Shown here: piece by piece, positions 56,444 through 64,000 of the stretch
How the letters are laid out: every line of letters begins with the position of its first letter
How positions within the stretch are numbered: the stretch's first letter is position 1
DNA from: Heliocidaris erythrogramma
Taxonomy: Eukaryota > Echinodermata > Echinoidea > Camarodonta > Echinometridae
NCBI GenBank assembly: GCA_025617745.1
Contig: CM046863.1
Span: 11,724,273-11,788,272, forward strand
DNA length: 64,000 nucleotides
Direction of reading: 5' to 3'
Made by a program: the position numbers and the translations under genes
Notes under the pieces: model-generated
The model's database searches: none
What the model was told of the DNA's origin: nothing
Seen by the model: the letters and a program-made list of their open reading frames with translations, nothing else

Positions 56444-57440
56444 AAGAGAGAGGGAAGGTGTAAGTGGAAGATAAAAATACATTGACAAATAATATTTCAA
56501 AATTATATTATATATACATAGTAATCTATACTTAGATATTCCATGGGTAATTTGCGAGAAATTTGAGTTTGAATATAGCAAATTAATGGGTAGCTCAAGA
56601 TACCAACTAGTTTGTGTAAACAATACTTGAGATTAACATAAGGAAAGAATGAGTAGAGAAAGAGAAGCAAGAGAGGAGATACGAAGATATAATCAAAGAA
56701 GATCTAAATTCAAGAACTGTAGATGAGAGAGAGAAAGAGAGGGGTGGAGGAAGAAAGAAGTAGTGGATATTATTGCACAGGTCATAAATAGTAATCATTC
56801 AGAAATTAATAATTGCATAGAATCAATGAAATTACATAATAAATATAGAACAGCTAATACACCGAGTGGGGACAAGGCACTATAAAGCAATGAGCAGGTA
56901 TGTCCTAAAGATTAAATAAATTGACCAATAAAACTAATAAAACTTCAAGGAGGTCAGTTCTAACTAATAATAACCACTTGATAAAATGAAGTTCACCTAA
57001 TTCTCATTAAGTAAGTCTATGAGGTAAGGTAGGGGGCTATTTCGGAATCGGCTGGTCTTACATTTGAATTGGTCAAACCTCGGTATTTTCCTAGAAAAAT
57101 CTAGCCGTTTAGGAGGAGGGATCCAGTTTTTGCACTTCGGGTTGGTTGTCAGAGATTGTGCAAATTTTAGGGCAAGACATTTCCTTCTAGATTCCAAAGT
57201 TTCCAGATTGATAGTTTGGCAAGATTCTTGATATGATGATAGTATTATTTTGCAGACCCTTTTTGTACTCTTTCAAGGTCTGTGATTTGTTGTTTCGTTA
57301 GGGCTCCGTTAAAGACTGGTGTGCAATATTCTAGTAAGAGACGGATGTATCCAACAAAGACAGTTTCAGGTCTTCAACAGGCATACCAAACTGTTTGAGC
57401 AGTCTGAACATATATAATTTTCTGTTACACTTCTTGAGAA
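55880..57440 (-). pseudogene. LINE 3' region: decayed ORF end, long 3' UTR and (GAATT)n tail
   Basis: On minus, 57440-57200 gives LYMFRLLKQFGMPVEDL, then in a shifted frame LLLEYCTPVFNGAL and DLERVQKG. It continues to LESRRKCLALKFAQSL and LPYLIDLLNEN with a stop at 56997-56999, the usual C-terminus of CR1-group LINE ORFs. The 1.1-kb 3' UTR holds (GA)n blocks (56317-56340, 56408-56455) and ends in (GAATT)n at 55890-55912. Frameshifts and stops show it is dead. Confidence 0.82.
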
Positions 57441-58854
57441 GCCAGTCGCCTGTTTCCAGGCACACACATGCTAATCCAACCACAATGACGTTCGGATCCT
57501 ACGGGGTACCCACTTAAGACTTGGGTGGAGAGGGGCAATGTACATTTGTAAGATTTGATTGACTCTATCGACCCCCTCTCGGGGTATGAGAGTACAAACA
57601 TATTTACAATATATGAATACAAAAACATATGTGATAATGTACATATACATGTGAAAATATGCTATATAAATAAACACATTTACAAATCAAGGCGTATAGG
57701 ACGTTTAACTACTCTACCACTACGTGAACATGCATTCGTCTCCATTTTACTTTTTAAAAAATGTGTTTCTCCTTAGGCGTTGAAGAAAAATGTAACATAA
57801 TTATTCTGACAAATTTGGCTATTTTTTTCTTCAAGCATTAGCTGAATTGAATAGTTTGGCCATGTGTAATGCACTTGGTCTACTGGAAGTCAAGTTACTA
57901 GGTAAATCCAATAAAACATAATGAAATTCATCTCCTATATCTGCAGAAGAACATATAGTACAATGCAATTCATCGGTCAGGCTTGCATCAAACCTGCCCT
58001 TGTTAACAGGTAGTCCATTAGCTCTACATCTGAATTTACTTAAAGTGATAGTGTCTTTCTTACCCAAGACTTTTAATAAATTCTCAAACATCGAATTATC
58101 TTTAAACATTCTATAATTTGTACAAATTCTATTTGACCATGCAGCCGCTCTCCATTCTTGAACAAACATATCAGAAAGTCTGACTTTTGCAGTGTGTGAA
58201 ATCCATGCAGCACTAAATCCACCCCCTGTGCTAATCACACATTCCCTAGTCCTGCGCAATCAAAAGTGTTTGCGATGAATGACAACCATTGCGATTTTCA
58301 TGTACAGTGTATGTCCCCTTGTAAGTGCACCAGAAATTTCAAAATAGTACATGAGTATTTTGTTTCTTCTTCCTTAACTAGTCTCAACCAGAAACCAATC
58401 ATTCGGCATTTAATATGGTTTAAAATCACCCCACGTCCAGTTTCACCATAGACCATACAATCAGGAGTACATTTGTTCACAAGTAAAATTTGTCGTAAAA
58501 AATTTCTATGAAAAACTTCAATTTGGTCTATACACTCATAACCCCAGACCTCACAGCCATACAACAAAACAGGTAAAACAAGATGATCAAATAAATGGCA
58601 CTGTGTGTCCACAGAGAGCTGTAACTTTCTAGCCTTGACCAACATGCTATATAAAGAGCTTTTCTAGCTTGTGTGACTTGATTAGAAATTGCCTTTTTGA
58701 AATTACCATTATAATTAAATATTACTCCTAAGTACACAAAATCATATACAACCTCAAGTCTAACACTACCATAAATAAACTCAGGGAATCTTCTAACTTT
58801 CCCACGGGAGAAAATAACAATTTTTGCTTGCTAGCATTAACAGTTAAGTACCAG

Positions 58855-59022
58855 GGGGTGTTTCATAAAGCTGTTCGTAAGTTACGCACGACTTTACGCA
58901 CGACTGGTGATCAGTTCTTGCGCTAAATGATTGAGAATCTGATTTGTATAGCACCCAAGAACATGTTCCAGTCGTTCGTAAAGTCATTCGAAACTTTACG
59001 AACAGCTTTATGAAACACCCCC
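58855..59022. mobile_element. MITE ending GGGGTGTTTCATAAAGCTG with CAG target duplication
   Basis: 168 bp with inverted ends GGGGTGTTTCATAAAGCTG then TTCGTAA. CAG flanks both sides (58852-58854 and 59023-59025). The host LINE frame reads straight through (Arg-Thr-Trp to Tyr-Leu-Thr) if the element and one CAG are taken away, which fixes the duplication at three bases. Confidence 0.93.
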
Positions 59023-59257
59023 CAGGTCCGACAGTAACTATTCACTGCATCAAGTGCTTTTTGCAACTCCTCAGGAGTTTCCGCTAAAATTATTGTATCA
59101 TCTGCATAACGTAAGCAAGAAAGAATCAAGGTTAAGTTGCCATTATCAAATTTCATGCGGTCAAAAACCTTACTTTCCAAATATTTCAGTCCTCCATATG
59201 AATTTCTAATGTATTCTTGGAAATCATTCAAATAAATGGCAAATAAAAGCGGAGATA

Positions 59258-59485
59258 CAATGTAAAAAATTACTGTAGGAAGTACAGTAAATTACTGGCA
59301 ACCCCGCTGCACAGTAAAATGCTGCATCATTTACAGTTAAATAATGTTTTTTTTTACAGTTATATACTGCTTTTTACAGTTTAACTGCAGAATAAACAGT
59401 ACAATACCTTGAAATATACAGTAATTTACTGTGCAGCGGGTTGCCAGTAATTTACTGTAAATTCCTACAGCAATTTGTTACAGTG
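59258..59485. mobile_element. MITE with ~62-bp inverted ends and TA target duplication
   Basis: The ends CACTGTAACAAATTGCTG-type continue through CAGTAAATTACTGGCAACC and GCTGCACAGTAAA and are inverted with few differences. TA flanks both sides (59256-59257, 59486-59487). The LINE frame is continuous (Asn-Asn-Leu-Ser-Pro) when the element and one TA are taken away. A TA duplication points to Tc1/mariner-type transposases. Confidence 0.93.
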
Positions 59486-59771
59486 TAGGTTATTGCCCTG
59501 TCGTGCACCAGTGTTACAAGTAAAAAACTTTGACAATTCCCCCCCCCCCCCCCCCCCGGCTGCTACACATGATTTAGCACTCTCGTAAATATTCTTAATG
59601 ACTATAAACAGCTTACTCACAAGACCCATCTTCAACATTTTGGACCATAAAGATGATGTATCAATACGATCAAATGCTTTCTTATAATCAATAACAATAT
59701 TAACGTTTTTATTTTGCAAATAAATATCAATTATAGTCTTCAAAACAAAGATATTATCAGTTGTTGAATAA

Positions 59772-59870
59772 TTAGGAAAAACAACATAAAATGCCATGCT
59801 CAAGGGCATAAGTGCCGTGCCACGGTTCGAACCCACCACATTCCCAGTCAAGTGATTAAACCTATAATGA
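59772..59870 (-). mobile_element. tRNA-derived SINE fragment
   Basis: On minus, TTTAATCACTTGACTGGGAA ... GGTGGGTTCGAACCGTGGC has a good B box, followed by CACTTATGCCCTTGAGCATG, a typical body start. It sits immediately upstream of the LINE RT and makes the RT frame look longer than it is. The sequence up to about 60115 is unrecognised. Confidence 0.7.
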
Positions 59871-60114
59871 ATCTTCAAAAATATTTTTTGGAAGAATTGC
59901 ATTCCAGCTATAGTATAGTAGTCATGAACCACGAACAGCAAAAGGGAGTTGTTCATTTTCAGTGAATTCCAGCAGGTTTCGTTGAAATGTTTATAAATGT
60001 TCGTTGCACTCGCTTTACTCGCTTGACAAAGTACTTGGCCAGTCACTGGCGCAGTCTCTGAGTCACCGTATAAGCATGAAGCTACAGCTTTATGGTATAA
60101 GAGTGATATCATAT

Positions 60115-61585
60115 CACAAACTTAATTAAATAATTAGAAATATACAAATTAAATAAATAAAATAAATGGTAGTAAAATAAACAGTGAAACACAGCTTTGA
60201 ATGAAGGATTTAGTGGGCAAATATCTTTCTTAGCTTTGATTGACGCAGCTAATAGTCCGTTCGTATCGGCGCATCATGTGCAATGGCATTGGCTGATCGT
60301 CTTTCTTTTTTTCTTGTCAGAAAATTTTCGCACATTTGTGCCCCCCCCCCTTTTAAATCCTAAATCCGCCCCTGTGCAATGGGCATTACATTTTGTTGGA
60401 ATCAAGCTATTAATTGACAGCTTGATATGCAATGTCATTTAGCTTCTTCTTTCTCTGAAAAAAGCAATGTCATTTCCAAGACTCGGTATAAGCTTCAAAC
60501 TAGAAAATAATATGTCTTCCTGTATTTAAATTTGTAATTACTTAGTTTTTTTTTTTTTTTCATTTTTTTAAATAATGAGTATCATATACATCCTTAAAAA
60601 TGCTTTAAATGTTAATATGATTACCTAATCATTATCCCTGCATGTAAACCAAGCTTTTGGCAAGAGTCATTGACTTGAAAATACAAAATATTGTGTACGG
60701 TTTTGATATTTGAAATGAGATTTGGCAGATAAGGATGAAAATCGGGGTTATGGATGTGATTTCCCCCTTTAAGAAAATAGATCGGGAGTTCCAACGACAA
60801 AAAACACGTGCCATGTCTCGTGTGTTTAGTCATGAACATGAGATATGCAAGACTAGTGGTCCGATCAATCAAAATCTTTTGGCTATTAAAGACTTTGATT
60901 GTGTTTGTTAGTTTGTTGTTTTGTTTTGCTTTGATTTTTTTGATAGGGGTTTTGTGTTTTTGTTTGTTTGTTTGCCCGTTACCCCTCCTTCGTCCTTTTG
61001 ACCACTAGTAGATTTTTCTTCTTATAGGGTTGAAAGCTGAATGTTTATTGTATTTATTGTGTGTGTTTTTGTAATTTGTGTGTTGATTTTTTAAAAATAC
61101 TTGTTGACAAGTCAGTTCAGGAATCAGTTGGGCAGCAAAACTTCTCTCATTCCAAAGTAGCATACTTTTTTTTTTAGAATGATCAACATTTTTTTTGTTA
61201 TCCCTTTGAGCTTTCCTTACAATAGGTACATTACCAATTAATATCTTCCTCTCTTTGTGATGGTGAGTGACGTACTAAATACAAACAACGTGACAAATAT
61301 CAAAGAAAACTGTGCGTGTTTCATTTATTGCTTTTAATTAAAAGCTGTTAATTAAACGAAATTTCTATCAAATCGATACGAATTAGGTCATCGTGGCGAA
61401 AAGTGTGGCGCATGATTGCCATGCGCATTATCAACGGTAGACGTGATCTGTGTTAAATAATGCTGACTCTTCTTATATACCCCAATCACACCTACGGCAC
61501 CGACCCTGAGCCGACAAGAGACCGAACAAAAAGAAATACATTGAGTGAGGGTCCGATCACACCGATAACGAGATTTGTTATTAAA
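60115..61585. other. No recognised gene
   Basis: A C run (60341-60350) lies 10 bp from AATCCGCCCCTG, the inverse of a CAGGGGCGGATT terminus. The remainder is AT-rich. Confidence 0.45.
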
Positions 61586-61589
61586 GTAG

Positions 61590-61765
61590 AGGTGTCGTAT
61601 AGTCCAGTGGTGTCAACACTTGACTGGAAATGGAAATGCGAATATCGTAGGTTTGATCCCCGCTACGGCTCTTATAAATGTCCTTGAGCAACACATTTTA
61701 TCCACATTGCTCTTTGATTGAACACGAAATAAAAATGTGTTGGGAATATTAATACCCACGTGTGT
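61590..61765 (+). mobile_element. tRNA-derived SINE
   Basis: A box TATAGTCCAGTGGTGTCAAC and B box GTAGGTTTGATCCCCGC (61650-61666) at tRNA-like spacing, then the body TGTCCTTGAGCAACACATTT TATCCACATTGCTC, common to tRNA SINEs of marine animals. The tail runs into (GT)n at about 61758. Confidence 0.8.
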
Positions 61766-62400
61766 GCGTGTGTGTTTTCTTTAAAATAGAAGGCACACCC
61801 TACAGTACAGGTGCCATACTATTAAGGGCTGGTCACTTTTTCTTGTTTTCAGAAGTTTTTTATTATTTTTTCTCATAAAAAAATTGAACATAATTTGAAA
61901 CATTTCATACAATATAATAAACATTTCATACAATAAAATAAACATTTCAAACATACAACATTTCATACAATATATATAATCTTCACATAAATATAACTAC
62001 TAACTGAAGTTTCACAATTCAAACTCATAATACAAATAACCTTTAATGTAAAATATATATTTGCAAATAGAAATACACATTTCAAGAAGAATAAGATTCA
62101 TATATTTAAGTTACACGTCACGGTCACGTTTGTCCGATAACGATAATGCATGGGCATAAAAAATATACCTATAATGATGACGATAAAAGTCGTTATACCT
62201 GACAAATACAATCGCCGGGGTTCTGTCAACTAAGCAAGACGGGCACTGCCCACATGATTCTTCTGTACTATTAACGTCACCTCGAAGGGGCAAAAACAAC
62301 TGGCTGACAGATAATATCGGGAAAGCAAGAGAAAAGTACACGATAGGACCCACACTCACTTTGCCCTTCAAAATTTGCCTTTTAATTTCCAAGAAAGATC

Positions 62401-62706
62401 CCCCCCCCCACCAATTATGCCAGTGTCCTCTAAATAGCTTCACCCATGCTACACCACTGACAAATGTTGATTTTGCAGACATCAACCTCCTAAAAAAGTA
62501 AGGAAAAGGTATTAGATATGCCACCGCTCCTAGAAAATCGGTGCTGAAGGCCCCGTCCCACCGGTTTATACTAATCGTCATTCAGCGCCGATCATCTCCG
62601 ATCCATGAGTGTCAAATCCAATACATTTTACACATTAGGAGACCGATTTGGGAAATATTTTATAGTTATCGTTTTCGTTATTGTTGCAGTGGGAACGACC
62701 CTTTAG
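62401..62706. mobile_element. Decayed DNA-transposon termini
   Basis: A C run at 62401-62409 lies 40 bp from CTACACCACTG (hAT-like end, inverted). Separately, GAAGGCCCCGTCCCACCGG (62544-62562) and GTGGGAACGACCCTTTAGG (62689-62707) form an imperfect inverted pair around about 125 bp, a possible MITE. The 156-codon minus frame across this region is not recognisable as a gene. Confidence 0.5.
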
Positions 62707-63085
62707 GCTAAATGTCCTGCACTATTTGATGACTTCCTAGAAATCAGAAATATGGCATGATATGTCATTTCCAAAGTGAATACAGGTTGTCATGATATGC
62801 CTATTTTGATATTCGATGAGCGATGCTTCATAAAAAAATGTTTAACTTTCCCGTGATGCATCAAGAGAAAAACAAGTTATACATTTTTAATCTTTCATAT
62901 GCTACCAATGCCGATTGGTACAGTCACTCTTTGCTATGCGTGCCATCGGCACAAAACAATAGGCAGCAATTACCGGTAGCATAAATTTGTGCAATTAAAA
63001 ATCTTTGCGCGTTTACCCATTTTCAGTCTTGATTAAATTCACGACAACTCTTCTGACACATGTTCAGATCAGTTTGACATAATTA

Positions 63086-63885
63086 TAGGAAACATTTAGA
63101 TATTAACCCCAAAGCCTTTGGTGTCAGTACGATTATTATGATTATTTTAGTCATTCGTTATGAGCCAGATCATTATTAGCACATGGTAACCCTGAAATGA
63201 CCCCAATTTGTACGCGCACACGCATATATTTACATATAGGAAACATTTAGATATTAACCCCAAAGCCTTTGGTGTCAGTACGATTATTATGATTATTTTA
63301 GTCATTCGTTATGAGCCAGATCATTATTAGCACATGGTAACCCTGAAATGACCCCAATTTGTACGCGCACACGCATATATTTACATATAGGAAACATTTA
63401 GATATTAACCCCAAAGCCTTTGGTGAAACTATCCGATGAAAAAAAGTACAAATAAAAGAACAAAAGAAAGAAAAACAATATAGAATAGAGAGATATCATT
63501 CACATTGTACTTTTAACGCTATCAGTACGATTATTATGATTATTTTAGTCATTCGCTATAAGCCAAATCATTATACATGGTAACCCTGAAATGACCCCAA
63601 TTTGTACGCGCACACGCATAAATACATACAGGAAACATTTAGATATTAACCCCAAAGCCTTTGGTGAAACTATCCGATGAAAAAAAATTACAAATAAAAG
63701 AACAAAAGAAAGAAAAACAATATAGAATAGAGAGATATCATTCACATTGTACTTTTAACGCTATCAGTACGATTATTATGATTATTTTAGTCATTCGCTA
63801 TAAGACAGATCATTATTACTACATGGTACAAAAGACCCTGAAATGACCCCAATTTGTACGCGCACACGCATATTTTTTTTGGCGG
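63086..63885 (+). repeat. Satellite-like array with 151-bp and ~241-bp units
   Basis: The unit start GGAAACATTTAGATATTAAC occurs at 63088, 63239, 63390 and 63631. The first two units are virtually identical (151 bp). The third and fourth carry an extra ~90-bp segment (GAAACTATCCGATGAAAAAA ... ACATTGTACTTTTAACGC). All units share GTCAGTACGATTATTATGAT-like sequence and CCCCAATTTGTACGCGCACA. Recent expansion. Confidence 0.93.
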
Positions 63886-64000
63886 ACGTACTACTTTTTA
63901 AACATGTATAGTCATATTGGAGCTGATATCATGGTGAGCACTGTATGAATGTGTATTGAGGTCAATACTCTCTACAAATGACCCTTTGCTACTATGCATG

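Larger units (their letters stand above)
57831..59770 (-). pseudogene. LINE reverse transcriptase, interrupted by two MITEs
   Basis: Minus order: STTDNIFVLKTIIDIY, NIVIDYKKAFDRIDTSSLW, a G run, FFTCNTGARQGNN, MITE, LFAIYLNDFQEY, YADD (59097-59108), CRTW, MITE, LTVNASKQK, KYLGV-like, LLYGCEVWGYE and TPDCMVYGETGRG, then a C-terminal CTICSSADIGDEFHYVL motif, stop at 57831-57833. This covers RT motifs to the C-terminal zinc-like motif of a non-LTR element; clade unassigned. Frameshifts lie near 58650 and between 58260 and 58300. Confidence 0.88.

Noticed and set aside
62111-62581. 156-codon minus-strand frame
   Set aside because: Includes a hAT-like terminus and C run; no recognisable domain.
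1-64000. CRISPR arrays, operons or bacterial genes
   Set aside because: Introns, LINEs, SINEs and microsatellites show eukaryotic DNA; no regularly spaced direct repeats with unique spacers were seen.

Overview
This is AT-rich eukaryotic DNA from a marine deuterostome, most likely an echinoderm and probably a sea urchin. The indications are a LINE 5' end with a 2A ribosome-skipping motif (known from echinoid LINEs), about 25 long poly-G/poly-C runs, LINE 3' tails built on CTTGAA or TTGTCA repeats, and many inverted-repeat elements whose arms are built from iterated short motifs, as in the TU elements of Strongylocentrotus. The species cannot be named from sequence alone. There are no operons, CRISPR arrays or prokaryotic genes.

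Host coding sequence is sparse. Three places have convincing non-transposon coding sequence, all on the + strand: the last exon of a class V (isopenicillin-N-epimerase-like) aminotransferase at 9819-10145; a probable terminal exon of an unrecognised gene at 40736-40988; and a two-exon GT10 alpha-1,3-fucosyltransferase at 42444-44244, the best gene in the window. A 26-codon relic copy of the fucosyltransferase start lies just upstream of it.

The rest is transposable-element debris. Retroelements: a 2A/PHD LINE 5' end leaving the left edge (-), a short L2/CR1-like LINE 3' end at 14.4 kb, an RNase H-bearing LINE 3' end at 14.9-15.9 kb, a Penelope-like GIY-YIG fragment at 16.3-16.9 kb, decayed reverse transcriptases at 22.1-23.1, 45.5-46.0, 55.9-57.4 and 57.8-59.8 kb, and SINEs at 6.7, 17.0, 44.6, 59.8 and 61.6 kb, two of which have a head resembling the 7SL RNA Alu domain. 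DNA elements: many non-coding inverted-repeat elements and MITEs, several nested. Two MITEs sit inside LINE coding sequence, so target-site duplications can be read from the interrupted frame (TA in one, CAG in the other).

Layout: 1-0.5 kb LINE; 1.2-4.3 kb a run of inverted-repeat elements; 4.7-8.9 kb a nested palindrome of at least three families, one copy of which carries a piece resembling the 40.7 kb exon; 9.8-10.1 kb aminotransferase exon; 12-18.8 kb retroelements and a foldback; 19.8-27.2 kb tandem and segmental duplications around a 1.9-kb CpG-rich element; 28.8-39.0 kb a large inverted pair with further elements inside; 40.7-44.2 kb host exons; 44.4-63.9 kb SINEs, LINEs, MITEs and a satellite-like array at the right edge.

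The most unusual theme is that at least seven unrelated inverted-repeat families have arms made of degenerate iterations of one short word, a different word in each family.
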